Shown: piece by piece, positions 1 through 11,581 of the stretch
Position numbering within the stretch: the stretch's first letter is position 1
How the letters are laid out: every line of letters begins with the position of its first letter
Assembly: GCA_020736575.1 (NCBI GenBank)
Contig: JAGPYM010000039.1
Span: forward strand, 62,001-126,000
DNA from: Thelonectria olida
Lineage: Eukaryota; Ascomycota; Sordariomycetes; Hypocreales; Nectriaceae
Length of the DNA stretch: 64,000 nucleotides
Direction: 5' to 3'
Translations under genes and position numbers: made by a program
The notes under the pieces: generated by a model
The model's input: only the letters and a program-made list of their open reading frames with translations
What the model was told of the DNA's origin: nothing
The model's database searches: none

Positions 1-960
1 CGCTCTTAAGCCACTTATAAAAGGGCTTTCTAATTGGCCTGCGCTATATTAGTATGCAAATAATTAGGTATGATTGGTGGATTTCCTACTATTATAAGAG
101 CTAAAGGCTAGTTTTAAAGGCCAAGGCATATTATATTAGCTATTAGTTAGTTAATTATGCGGCTGCATGCTATAGCTAATTGCCCACAAGGGCATTTAAT
201 TTTATGCGCGCTTAAAGGCCAGAGGTTTTCCCCCTATAAATAATATAAAATAGGGCTAGCTGTAGAAAAATATAGAATATTACAAATAATAATAGCTACC
301 TTAAGAGCAAAGCGTAAAGCAGCCTATATAGCTAGGAAGGCTGCTTAATTAAATCCTATTAAAGATTAGAAATCTAGTTATAAGGAGTAAAGTCCTTTCT
401 TACTAGCTCCTACTCCCCCTAGTAACCTATCTCCTTTTATACCTAATAGCCCTCTACCTTCTCCCCCTAATATTCCTTCTCTACCCCCTAAATAGAATAA
501 TCTTTTATAAAATATTTTTAATTTTAATTTCCTCCTTTATTCTAATATTATATTTAGCAATTTATTATAGCTTTTTAAATAATAATTAGTCTACTTTAGG
601 ATTTTATAATATTAGTTTAATAATTAGTTTAATAATTATTTTAATTTACTTTTAATAAAAACTTTATTCCCTATTTAAATAGTATTCTATTTATATATTT
701 ATATTTTTTTTTTTATATATTTTTAATATTTTTTTATATTAGTATATTTTTTAATTATTTAACTTTATAATTCCATTTTATAATTTTATTCCCACCTACC
801 TTATACTACTTATAATATCTACCTATAAGTACCTATTTAACTTATTATACTTTCATTTCCTACTTATAGGTACTTATAGACCTACTACAGGTACCTATAA
901 GCTACTTACCAATTCCTGCGGGTACCTCCAGGTACCCACGGGCGGGTAGTTTTAAGCCTT
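1..960. repeat. AT-rich, RIP-like island
   Basis: Very AT-rich sequence with abundant TA steps, oligo-T runs and no open frame on either strand. This is the signature expected of a repeat decayed by repeat-induced point mutation, although no transposase or integrase motif survives to name the family. From about 815 to 937 a GGTACCTATA-type motif recurs in both orientations. It ends in a near-perfect 18-bp palindrome at 920-937 (GGGTACCT, two bases, AGGTACCC). Confidence 0.55.
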
Positions 961-1985
961 AGTTACAGTCGTCCTTGCTAGTTTTAAAGCACTGGGATTA
1001 GTTGTGCGTATGACTTTCTTATGTTCAAGATCGAAAGGAACGTTCTAAGAATCTCAGCATTGCTTTATCATTTTGGGTATGAACGCAACTCTTTCCTGGT
1101 CAGGTTAGCGCCCTTTGAATTGCTTCAGTCAGGCTCAGGAGATGCCAAAGCTACGATGCATGCGCGATAAAGAATAAAATAAGATCCTACCGTGCTACGC
1201 CGTCGTTGTGTACAGGTGGACTTGCATGAGACTACCGACAGCGGCGACAGCGATACCAGACATTAACAACACAGACCATTTGGCTCAACCGTCATCTCGA
1301 GCTGTTGAGTTGGTGCCTAGCGAGGTAACAACGCGCCTTTGATCGGCCACCAGAGCCCCAAGTGAGGGACTGCTGCCTGATGCCCAAACCTGCAGCAACA
1401 CCAAAACAGTCATGCACTTTGCCGCCCGAACTGCGCGTTGCCTTGGCCGAGCTGAGATGGCTTACTGGGGAGAGGGGACGCGTGATCGGCCGAGCCACGT
1501 TTGAAGGGGGCCCGAGCGTTGGTCACTGATCAAATAACCCTCTTTGTGTTGTTCAAGACGTGCGTTCTGACGAGACACTGGATCCGGGAGGGAGACCATT
1601 CCGTCCTCTTGGTGTTGTAAATCTTTATTGTAGATCACTCTCTGGGGTACGGGGTGATGAGGCTCGACCGCAAGTGGGGCTCAGATCATAACAGCGCGTC
1701 CGCGATTACGGCTTCCTTCAACACCAACATACGGGATGCTACCCGGGAAATTGCAGAGACCGGATTGATGAGATTGTGATCGGGTAGTTCTAAGCATCAA
1801 CGTATCCTCCTCGGGCTTCACGGTACTACTCATCTGACGCTGTGACGTCTTTGATAATTCAGAACTGATGGTTGATTGGCTGTGTGACGCCCCGAGAGGG
1901 GTATTGGAAGGCCTCCCGCATAACTGAAATGGACCTTTTTCCCCCGTGTGGTTACCCAAGTGATATCTTACCAGCCGTTGACAAG
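961..1985. other. Intergenic, no gene seen
   Basis: Normal-composition DNA between the AT-rich island and the promoter of the CCCH-RBR gene. Short ORFs occur on both strands, but none shows a recognisable domain, a good start context or splice structure. Confidence 0.5.
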
Positions 1986-1995
1986 TATAAAAATA
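1986..1995 (+). promoter_or_regulatory. TATA box of the CCCH-RBR gene
   Basis: TATAAAAATA lies 79 bases before the chosen ATG at 2065. An in-frame ATG at 1948 lies upstream of this box, which argues that 2065 is the true start. Confidence 0.55.
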
Positions 1996-2064
1996 CAGCT
2001 TACTGTCGCATGGCTAGCCCTTCTTGTTACTACAATCTCCAAGCAACAATCGTCGTCTGTCAAT

Positions 2065-4604
2065 ATGGGCAATGTCTTTGCTCCTCAAACTCGCGAGGAA
2101 CCGCCGCGAGTCTACGAGGAACCACCACCTATTCACGCGTACAGACCGCCGGTCTACGAGTACAGACAACAAGCGAATCAAATTCCTCGAAGAACTCGAT
2201 CACCCTGCCCACTTTATGCCCGCGGCACCTGCTCATGGGGAAATGCGTGTCGGCTCGCACACGAGGGCCCTGCGAATCCATCACCACCGACTCCACGATT
2301 CCAAGTACCATGTCGGTTCTTCGCGAGGGGCCATTGCAAAAAAGGCGATGCATGTTCGTTTTCACACGACAAGGGTAATAAGGGAGAGATGTCAAAGGTA
2401 CGCCTCTATGTCTTCGATTGAACAAGTTATGCTAAACTCACCGGCCTTTCTTATAGGATGATGACCCAATCGAGAATTGGACCCGAGAAATCGGAGGTAC
2501 ATGGGCTGAGTTTGGTGACGGCGCGACAATTACTCAGATATCGCTGCTCTCGGACTTTTCCTCCATCCGCATGAGCAACCTCCGTCCTGGTAGCTCGGCA
2601 AAGGATGTCATAGACATACTTTCGGACGTAGGTCTAGTCGTATCGGCAGAAGAAGTGCGGCTCATCAAAAACGCTGACCTGGACAACTGTGTTGCAATTG
2701 TCAAGGTCAGAGACACAACATTTGCCAAGTCAGCTTGCAGCAAACTGAAAACCTGTATTCAACCCCCCAACCTTGAAGTGGTTTCGATTCCAGTTCCTAT
2801 ACCCCAAGGTTCCAACTTCCATCAAATCGACTGCAGACAAGTGCACTGTTCATGGTATCGACCGACTCGGGCAGTTTGCCTCCAGTTTGGAAGCAAGGAT
2901 ATCGCGTCTAGGGTGCACAAGAAATTCCGCGCCGGCAAGTACAAAGTTCTTGGATCCAAAGTTAGGGTCAATCCTCCAATCTCCCAGCAAGATGGATCGA
3001 AGTGGATGGTCAAGTTGACGGCCTTGGTCCAGACCGTTGAGGAGCGAGACATCACCCAGGAAATCCTTCCCTATGATAGACCTCGTCAAGTTGAGATATC
3101 AGAGCCAAACTACGTCGATGATTTTGTCATGGATTCTACACTCATCAAGTCGATGCTATACGAGTTTGGACCTTTGGAGCGGTGGCATGTTTCCGATAAT
3201 TCCAAGGGAAACCGTTTTCAGACGCACGCGACCTTTGCTGAGGAATCTGAAGCCCGAGACGCTGCCTTGGCGTTAAACGAGCAGCCGCTGCCGTTCTTCG
3301 AAAAGGGAAAATTGTTCGCACAGGTTGTAACTTCAGTCAAGTTCAGAGTATCAACCCGAGTTTATAATGTTGTGCAGCAGCGGATCAATACGCATAAGGC
3401 GGCCTGGGAACGAAAGTTCATTCGCTTCTTCGTGTTTGCTCCGCAGGATAGTTATCGGATCCTGAAGCTTGAATGCGAGGATAATAGATCACTGGCAGAA
3501 GCCCGACAAGAGCTCGAACCGATTATCACCGGCGAGGTGATGAGGATGAACGGGAAGAATGTTTGGTATGCTGATTTCAGGGTCAACAGAGACGCCTACA
3601 AGCAACTCAGAGATATCGAGAAGGACTTGGGTGTTGTCATCATCCGAGATATACGGTCATCACACTTTCGATTTTTTGGATGTGAAGAGAAGTACAGACT
3701 GGCGACAGAGGCATTACACTCACTCATTCAACGTGTGACTTCAAGCGCACGCTTCATTCAACTTGAAGAGAGTGCGCTTCGATGGGTTGTCGAAGGAGGC
3801 TTCAAGGCACTTGAGTCACAACTAGGGGATGGAAAAGCTATCCTTGATACCAAGTCAAGGTGTATCGTTGTTTATGGATCCGAAGGGGCTTTCGCCCGGG
3901 CGAAGGCTATCATAGCACGCCGGTCAACAGCACCCACGAAGAAAGCATCCACTTCGAATTTGGATTGCCCAATTTGCCTCGGAGAACCTGAGGAGCCGGT
4001 TCGTACTTCTTGTGGCCATGTTTACTGCGGTCTCTGCTTTACCAACATGTGTCACGCAGAGGCATCGACCTCCGGAGCCTTTTGCATCACCTGCCAGGGA
4101 GATTCTGGAGAATGTGGAAAAGCTTTTCGTCTGGCTGAAATCCAACGCGTTCTTCTTTCAGAGACATTCGAGGACATCCTCGGGGCGTCCTTTGCTTGTC
4201 ACGTCCGTCGCCACCCAGACCAGTTCCGGTATTGTCCGACACCGGACTGCAATCAAATCTACCGCGTCACCTCTGGCCCTGAAGTGCTACCTACTACGTT
4301 CACTTGTCCCAGATGCTTGGAATCTACCTGCACGGCCTGTCATATTTCACATCCAGGAGTAACTTGCGCCGAGCACAACGGTGATACAACTGGTGGCGTT
4401 GAGGCTCTTAATAAGATCAAACAAGAGTTGAACATCAAAGATTGTCCCAAATGCGGCACACCCATCGAAAAGAATGGAGGATGTAACCACATGACCTGTG
4501 GTGGATGCGGAAGTCACATTTGCTGGTTATGTTGGAAGGTATTTGATGTAGCAAGTTTATGCTACGGCCATATGACCAAATTGCACGGTGGCTATGGTAT
4601 TTGA
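2065..4604 (+). CDS. CCCH zinc-finger and RBR (RING-IBR-RING) E3 ubiquitin ligase
   Basis: Two exons (2065-2397, 2457-4604; 59-nt phase-0 intron) encode 826 residues. Two CCCH fingers with spacing C-x7-C-x5-C-x3-H sit at residues 48-66 and 83-101, a type that usually binds RNA. The middle (about 150-600) has RRM-like and repeat-like stretches resembling the tail of plant DEAH11/12 helicase-RBR proteins. From about residue 612 comes a RING1 (CPIC, CGH, C-x2-C), a cysteine-rich IBR and a RING2. RING2 contains the GGCNHM motif, whose Cys787 matches the catalytic cysteine of HHARI-class ligases. RBR ligases pass ubiquitin through this cysteine. The fingers suggest targeting to RNA or ribonucleoprotein. 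The ATG context (caatATGg) is good. The RBR call is firm; the substrate is unknown. Confidence 0.88.
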
Positions 4605-5620
4605 TGAGCAGATGATAGCCAGGGCTACCAATGACTGCGAGAAAATAGGTAGTTATGTTTAACGTTTCTCATTCCACATACTCTCGTAAAGGTCAAGAAT
4701 TCCCACCGCCTGGGTTCCTCCGCCACCGGCTTGCATTGTGAACGATACTACATCGCCCGTGACAAAGATTTTCGTCATCTACTGAAGGGGTAATGATTGA
4801 AAGCTGGTCCGCTCGAATCGCTCGAATCAATCGGCTGAGGGTCATGTAGATCGACGCAGCATAGCGGGCGGGTGCCACGAGGATGAGTATGCTTGAACCA
4901 CGAAACCACCGATTGCCGCCTCATCATAATGTGACCAGATGCGTCCTCCATAGCCTAGAGTCTGGACTTCAAGGGGTTAGTACAAGTCCTCTCTTGTGGC
5001 AGCCATTATTACACTTGCACTATTCGCCCTTCTCACAGTGTTCCATGTCTGGAGGCTCTTGCGCTATCGCGCCTCCTAATTCACATCGTCCGCCGTTGGT
5101 AGTGTGTGTAAGTCATTCTTGCCTAGGGGAGTTAAGCAACGAGATGGTGTCGTACTGGTACAACTTGAACACAAAGGTCTCGGCTGTCTGAGTGCTATCC
5201 CAGGAATTGGAGCCATCAGATGGACTGTTTGTAGCCATGGCGTCGACCAGAGATGCCGTGCAGTCGGGGAACGGTCGGCTGAGCACAAGGGGTGAGCCAC
5301 AACATTTATTAGAGAAATCTACCCCGGAAATTGCTCGGATCAGCAGAGTCATTCTCAATTCTTGCTATAACGGGTTCCAACACACGCCATGTCAAGGAAA
5401 GCTATGCGAGCCTCGCACCGAGTCCGAGAAATGTGTTGCCACCACAACCCCACATCGTTGATGAGGATCTTTCTAAGCGCTTGCTCCCTGCTCTTATCGA
5501 CACACCCAGGTCTTGGCTTCTCCGAACTCTTCCCGTCACTGCGTTCGGTATCGTTATCAGCCTATCCAGGCAAGACAGCGGCCTGAACTTCTCAAATGGC
5601 AGTTGATAGGACCTCCTAGG
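4605..5620. other. Convergent intergenic region, no gene seen
   Basis: About 1 kb between the 3' ends of the CCCH-RBR gene and the first Upc2-like regulator. Overlapping ORFs of 60-100 codons on both strands show no domain and are treated as chance frames. Confidence 0.5.
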
Positions 5621-6899
5621 TTACGGTACTACCCATCCCATTTCTTCTATCGGCCATTGTACCCATAACCGGTATTCGTCATCGAGAACGTCCCAAGCCT
5701 TTGACAGTAGAAAATCGCCCCAGCCTTGTACCCACCAATGTTTTTCTAAAGCCTTTAGAATAATGCAACTATGGGCAAAAATTGCTACAGCTTCTGGTTT
5801 TGATTGGTTCAAGAGGGGCAGGAAATCATCCGCTACACTGAACTGCCATACAAAACCATCTATAATATCCAAGTCTTTGTGGCCTGCAGACAGAACAAAG
5901 CTGAGTTGACAACGCAGCTCATGGAGCGCGAATTGATAAATCTTCAATTCCGTTTCGTCGCTAACAGCCGCAGCAACTCGCCGAGAGAGCTCGTTTAGCA
6001 TACGGGCATTCTCGTGTTGAGGCTCATGAACCGCGAGCCAACGATCCGAACCTCGGTTGATAACAGGTGAAAGCACTCCGGAATATGACTCGGATTGCAA
6101 CTTGAGCAGGAGGTGCCGGACGCCGGTGAGCAGAAAGATCCAGTCAGGGAAGACAGTCTTTCCAAAGAGAAGTGAAGTTTCGTCTGTCCTTGGACATCCT
6201 AATGCTGTTTTAAGCGCATCAGCATACATGTATATATTTATATCAATACGTGAGAGGAAGAGAAGAGGAGCTTTACTAAAGTATATCGTCAAAATGCTAA
6301 AGATCCAAAGATGTTCGCAGTGCTCTGTGCGAAGCTCACTCATGAGTTGCGTGGCTTCCCGGGTAGCTATCTGATGATGATGAAGGCCCTGTGACATGTA
6401 ACTTTGGCGCTTCTCTGGTCTATAATGTGCAAGGTGCACTGCTGAGACGGCGAGAACGCTGTGCATCACGTAGGTGCATTCAATCGCCTTTCGGATAATT
6501 GCCGTCTTCCACAGGTTTCGAATATCTGGATCGGTTGTAAGAGTGGAATAGGTTGAAGATGTGAAGTTGTGAAGAAGCTCCAAGTCTTGAAGATTGATGG
6601 AGGGTTCAGGATTTGAGGCTGGGATAGAAACGGGAATTGTGCGAGCTATGAAATCACACGTCACGGAATGTTTAATGCAATTTCGACACGACGGTCGCGT
6701 CTCATCACACTGTTACAGTTGAGTACCCCCAGAGATATGATAGCACAGAGGGCATTTATACCTTGATCTTTCTCTTTTTGCAAGTGTTGCATCCAGTTCT
6801 CGTCTTGGAATGTGATTTGCGAGACGCTTTGTGCAGGCTCGAGTTCGTTGGGGGAGCATCGGTGGCGTTAGAGCCCGAAGATGATGGGGTTCCATCCAT
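5621..6899 (-). CDS. Zn2Cys6 transcription factor, Upc2/sterol-uptake-control type
   Basis: Two exons (complement 6762-6899 and 5621-6709; 52-nt phase-0 intron) encode 408 residues. The intron cuts the zinc cluster between KIK and CDE. Spliced, the cluster reads C-x2-C-x6-C-x6-C-x2-C-x6-C (CNTC, C-DETRPS-C, C-IKHSV-C). This is the binuclear zinc DNA-binding domain of fungal regulators. The C-terminal half has the helical pattern of Upc2-like proteins, including a VHLAHYRPE-like segment and a WVQWP tail. The start at 6899 gives a short Ser/Thr-rich leader; ATGs at 6947 and 6986 are alternatives. A related gene follows upstream on the same strand (7668-9074). The targets are unknown. Confidence 0.8.
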
Positions 6900-7667
6900 T
6901 TGGGGTTTGAGCGCAGGTAAGGGAGAAAGGAATCGCTGATGAAGCATAGAATGGTTGGTGGAATGAAGCAGATGTGGTACGTACACACGATGCGAGCATG
7001 TGTAGGGCGGTCAGAAAGGGCAAGATAAGCAGGCGGAATAATGTAGTTGCGCAGCCGGGCTAAAGGCCTCAGACATCTAAAGCGATAAAAAACAACACTA
7101 AGACAGAAATAATATATGCTCGACCATGACAGATTATTAAGAGTTATTGTGATATTATTTATCGTGCGGAGTAGAAATTTTTATACTGTAATATTAGGGG
7201 GACAGAAGGCAAGAGAGCGAATGATCCAAGTCAGGGCGGGCAAGACTACATAACCAGCGCCAGCAAATCCAGACAAACACACTATGGAAGAACGAAATGT
7301 ATAATAAGACGTCTGACTACAGCGGCCCAGGCAAAATATCATCAGCAACCACTATAAAATTATCACACGGTCTGCCATAATGTATGGCTTGTCTTAGAGA
7401 TAAATCCATTGCGGCTCAGTAGTAATTAAATACTCTGATCACCTTCATTACTTACAAATCACAACGGCCAGCCATTATCAGACGCATCACCAATAACGCT
7501 CCGTACGCACACTTTGAACGTACTTGCTAATATCAACATGGCGGCCAATCAATCTTTTGGGGACCAACCTGAGTTTAGTCTCGGTCAAAGATGACCAAAA
7601 TTTGAGCTCGTTAGTTCTATTAACTTCCTCGGGGCCTCCGAAGGGGCCAGACTTGCTTGCTCAGACC
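6900..7667. promoter_or_regulatory. Promoter region of the first Upc2-like gene, no gene seen
   Basis: Upstream region of the 5621-6899 gene and 3' flank of its tandem relative. It is moderately AT-rich around 7080-7180. No gene or clear operator was seen. Confidence 0.4.
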
Positions 7668-9074
7668 TTATGATCGGCAAGTAGGTGCTGAAGGCGTTCT
7701 ATATAATTCATCTATAGCCTTTATAGGCCATTGTATCATGCTTAAATACTTCGGCTGACCAGCGAGCATCAACTCCACTTCTGCCAGCAACCGCTTTCCC
7801 CATCCCCTCGTGTACCAGAAGTTTCTTTCAACAGAAACAAGAAGGACTGAGTAGTACGCCAGGAATGGTAGGGCGCGGGACTGATGTGCCATGAGATCTA
7901 GAATGATGCTACTATGAAGCGTATAAAGACACCCGAGGATCGCTCCAGATTCGGCGTGGATACCAGCACGTGTGACAAGCTTGATGGTCTCTTCAAGTTG
8001 ATCCATCAACTGTCGATAGTAAACGATGCTAGGAGCTGAGATCTCTTCTTCGTGAAAAATACGAAGTCTCTGAAGCGCCTCCCACATATCATGAGGCAAA
8101 TTTGTGTTTTCGAGCGAGGGGGTACTGTGACTTCAATTAGTGCGTGCTTTGCAGAGATGAGGGCTATATCAGGCTTTTACTCTGCCAGAGAATCGTCACA
8201 TTCGACTGGGTACGCTCCATCTATCAACGGTGCAAACTCTGTCGCCCGGATAAAAGAATGGATAGGATTCAATATCGTTTCGATGCCTTGGAGGAGCTTG
8301 ACGAGCTCAACGAAGCTGGTGATGGGATCTTCCAGCTGGCGACTCTGTAGTCGACTTGGTAAGGTGAACATGTACAACACCACAGCGCTTGCAAAGCTAA
8401 ATAACGCCATTGAATTCTCCCTGGTTGATCGTTGCAACTCTTGGCGAAAGCTTTTAGAACCAACCATTTGGTGATACGCAGCAAGCCTTAAATACGTCTC
8501 GCGATTGCTTGGTACGAGACCCGACTTGTGGACTGCCGCAATTGCCAGAATTCCGTGGGTGACGAAGGGGTGCGAATAGCCTATGCGAGGGACAATGACG
8601 TTCCAGACATGGCACATATCACCGCGGAGAGATATGGTGTTCGCAGTCTCTGTGCAGTAATGGTGCATGAGCTCCATCTCTCGTCCCCAAAGCTCTTGCG
8701 GTAGGCAGGGGTTAGGATGATCGAAGAGACCAAGTCCGACAATACTTGATCCAGACATGTCAGTCGGCGGCCCTGCGTCACTGTTTGGGCTAGGAGCAGG
8801 CGTTGGAGAAGTGAGGTTGGGTTGCATAGCTGGTAGCGCGATCCTGCTGCCATTGTGACTGCTGAGAGAAGCCATCGATTCGCGATTGCCGCCGAGGCTA
8901 CAAGAAACACCATATCTCTTGCAATTGAAACAAGCCGGATGGGCTTCATCACACTATTACCAGCATCTGTCAGTGTCAAGAAATCTTGTTACCAAATTGA
9001 GTGAGAAATGCCTTGACTTTGCGGCGCTTGCAATTCAGGCACCCCTTTCGGGATTTTGTATGCGAGCGACGCAT
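7668..9074 (-). CDS. Zn2Cys6 transcription factor, Upc2-like, with a GC-AG intron
   Basis: Three exons (complement 9012-9074, 8181-8953, 7668-8124) encode 430 residues. The protein starts MRRSHTKSRKGCLNCKRRKVK, then CDEAHPAC-x2-C-x6-C, completing a Zn2Cys6 cluster. The first intron (8954-9011) is at the same position as in the neighbouring regulator but begins with GC, not GT. The next GT downstream would break both frame and cluster. The second intron (8125-8180) is canonical with a CTAAT branch site. The remainder carries the Upc2-like middle region (HPFVTHGILAIAAVH) and a C-terminal MIQWP motif shared with the neighbour. Probably an old tandem duplicate. If the GC donor is not used, the gene would be dead. 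Confidence 0.75.
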
Positions 9075-9672
9075 GGCTATGTCCGAGGTTTCGGGAAGCA
9101 CAAGAATGAGGGCAAGCGAGGTCCTGATGAGGGGAGTGTGAAAGTAGTGAATACGTTTGGCAACGAGCTCGTTGCGTCTAGTATTAAGATAGTGGATCGT
9201 GATGGAGTCGTGTGCACATGGCACCCTTGATGCACTAGGTGAGGCTTCAGGAGAAGAAAGAACTCGGGCCGACGGTTCCGTATTTTGATTGACGTGAGGG
9301 GTAACTTGGAATAAAACTGCGTGACGACTCTGACAACGTAGTGGTTCGGAATCATTGTTGTAAACACTCGCATCGGCTGACGGAGCCATATCCCTGCAGC
9401 CCACGAGTCGTCCCCACATGGCGCGAGAGACCTCGGACTCTTTACGAGTTAAGCGATAGATACGAGGCTTGAGGAATGAGGAGACAGGGGTAAAAGCGTC
9501 AGGGGTGGGGGGTGGGAGGGTCAAGTCACAAGACATTGTCATTGCTTACTTAGTTGGTCAAAGATTCTGTTGCGACCTAGCCTCATTGCTTTACTCTTAA
9601 AGTTTCATCGATAACGAATGGTATCTGGAGATCCTAATCGCTATTACTGAGTGACTTGAAACCCTCCGTTGC
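9075..9672. other. Upstream region, no gene seen
   Basis: An open frame continues upstream of the chosen start of the second Upc2-like gene to 9542. It has no domain, and homologous regulators start immediately before the zinc cluster, so it is read as 5' leader and promoter. Confidence 0.4.
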
Positions 9673-10220
9673 TTAGGCATCAGTTGGATATTCAAATGCC
9701 GTTGAGCATAGTGGCACCATGACGAACAATAGTCCAATTAGTCTGGGTTGCCGAATATCCCTGAACAGCATTTCAAGGGAGACGCCACCGAATATCCTTG
9801 AGACCCACTGGAACAGCAAGTTGAAAAGGATCATGAAGTAAAATTGTACGAAGTAATAGACGCTCAATGGTCCGGTTCGAAGGTAAAAGGGCAGAATCTC
9901 TGGAATGTAGAGGCCGAGGTTGCCGTTGAAACCGAAGTTATAGGCGGGCGAAAAGGGGTAGAGGAGGATCGCAACAGGATCGGCGGCATCGATGCGAAAG
10001 GTGTCAAAGTGCACCACCCGCCGTGATAGAGCCAAGGGAGTAGAAGGTCCAGAATAGAGCTGTCGCTGTGCTTCTCTTTCTGGATGCAAGAGAACCGATG
10101 TATGCAAATGGTATTTCCGCCACGCCGTCTGCCCCGATCAATGCCCGTGCAATGAACATAGAGTTGTTGACGTTCTCGGAGAAGCCTGGAGACACGGCAA
10201 CATTGTCCTCGCGAGCTCAT
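9673..10220 (-). pseudogene. Decayed MFS sugar transporter with internal deletion
   Basis: Reading 10195 to 10004 gives a stretch typical of transmembrane segments 4-5 of fungal sugar transporters (MFIARALIG, IPFAYIG, ALFWTFYSLGSI). After a frameshift near 10025 the reading continues as TFRID and then FGFNGNLGLYIPEILPFYLR with VYYFVQF, which belongs near the last transmembrane segments. Some 200 residues between these parts are missing, as are the N-terminus and the normal C-terminus. It cannot make a working transporter. Sequence on the same strand at 10278-10562 may be part of the same wreck but was not recognised. Confidence 0.7.
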
Positions 10221-10277
10221 TGCTTGAAGCGCATTGCTTGATCTCGGTCATTCTGGCGAGTCTCTAGGCAGCCCTGC

Positions 10278-10562
10278 CTACTGGGTCTCATTCGCCTTGA
10301 CCTTCTCAAAGATTCTAACAAAGCTCGCCGGAACATTGGAGCCATGAAGCTGGAACGAATCCTGAATGACATAGTCAGGAACACCGCTTGGCCCGTTAAG
10401 CCTTGCCTGTTTCGCCCCCTTATCAACCTCTGGACCACCCGCGTCACTGTCCCTAATAGCGCTTTGGAACTCTTCTATAATGACGCCGACTTCAATCGTG
10501 ACGCGTTCCAAAGTATCATACTGGGCGACATCGCGCTCCTACACAAAGTACGAAGAAAATAG
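10278..10562 (-). pseudogene. Unrecognised ORF remnant
   Basis: An open stretch reading TLERVTIEVGVIIEEFQSAI and onward looks protein-like but is interrupted by a stop upstream (VKGLFSSYFV then TAG). No family was recognised. It abuts the transporter relic and the AT-rich island, so decay of a neighbouring gene is the likeliest reading. Confidence 0.3.
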
Positions 10563-10763
10563 CCCTTTAACAACTATAATCTCAGCTTTGTTACCATACT
10601 TCTTGGCCAAATGGACTGATCGATTGTCACGGGCGTGGCCCGATAGTTGTTCCGGGCTGCTGCCACGGAACGTCATGACCTGGAAGGCTGCGGCCGTCCC
10701 TGAAGGCATAGGCCACCTGGATGGCTGCGAGGCAGCGATGACTTCACTGGGTTATTCCAGCTA

Positions 10764-10806
10764 ACCTTGAGGGACTGCAACCTTGAGGGGCTGCTACCTT
10801 GAGAGG
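10764..10806. repeat. 16-bp tandem repeat at edge of AT-rich island
   Basis: ACCTTGAGGGACTGCA is followed directly by ACCTTGAGGGGCTGCT and a third, partly diverged ACCTTGAGAGG unit. It marks the abrupt switch from normal to AT-rich DNA. Confidence 0.6.
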
Positions 10807-11420
10807 CAAGCAGCTGCTAGGTATTTAAGCCTTTGCTGGGACCTAGCTAGGATGCCTTTCCCTTCCTTTTCCTTAGTATTAGATATTTAATATTAAGGCC
10901 ATCCTTAGTTGCACGGAACTCGGGTCCAGCCCCTTACATCAATATTAGGAATAGTAATAAAATATTAGCTATAATACTTATTATATAAGCTTTTAACTGG
11001 ATTACACGGGTTTTTATAATAAAGAGTATACTTTATATTATTAAAATATATTTCTTATATTATACTATTAATTCTTATAACAGCTAGGTAAGGTTTTAGG
11101 GGCAGTTAATTTATTTGTATTTACTCTATTATATTTTTATACCTTTTACTTCCTTTTCTAGTGCCCTATTTATAAAGGATATTATTAGGAAGGTAGAAAT
11201 TAATATAAGTGCTATTTCTTTTAGTAATAGGACTTATAAGAATGCTATTACTATAAAAAAACTTCAAATTAATAGGAAAGGCATTAGGATTATTTAAATA
11301 GTTAAAAAGAGAGGATTAAGCGTTAGGGTGCCTATCTGGTTTTATTTATAAATGGCAGTATAAATAACTATAACTATTCCTTGTTAATTAAATGATTTAA
11401 CTCGCCCCGCGATTTATATC
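10807..11420. repeat. AT-rich, RIP-like island
   Basis: TA-rich sequence with long runs of ATTA and TATA and no supported coding frame; a 60-codon ORF at 11115-11297 is low complexity. Composition resembles 1-960. Probably a decayed mobile element, but no diagnostic motif remains. Confidence 0.5.
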
Positions 11421-11581
11421 GACCCGCGAGTCCAATACCTCCATTTGCTCGATCTAGCCCGAGAAGAACATCTAACGCATCCTCCTCCTCTCCTCAGCCC
11501 TATTTCCCAAATCATTAAAATACGCAAATGGAAAGGAAAGGAGACTAAGAAAACCATCTTCTACGGGGTTCCCTACTTCTT

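Noticed and set aside
1948..2064. In-frame upstream ATG of the CCCH-RBR gene
   Set aside because: It lies before the TATA box at 1986 and adds residues with no domain.
10771..10938. Possible solo LTR (TGAGGG ... CTTACA)
   Set aside because: TG..CA ends are present but no target-site duplication, primer-binding site or partner copy is visible in the window.
11115..11297. 60-codon ORF in the AT-rich island
   Set aside because: Low-complexity Ile/Lys/Phe/Tyr composition expected from AT-rich DNA.
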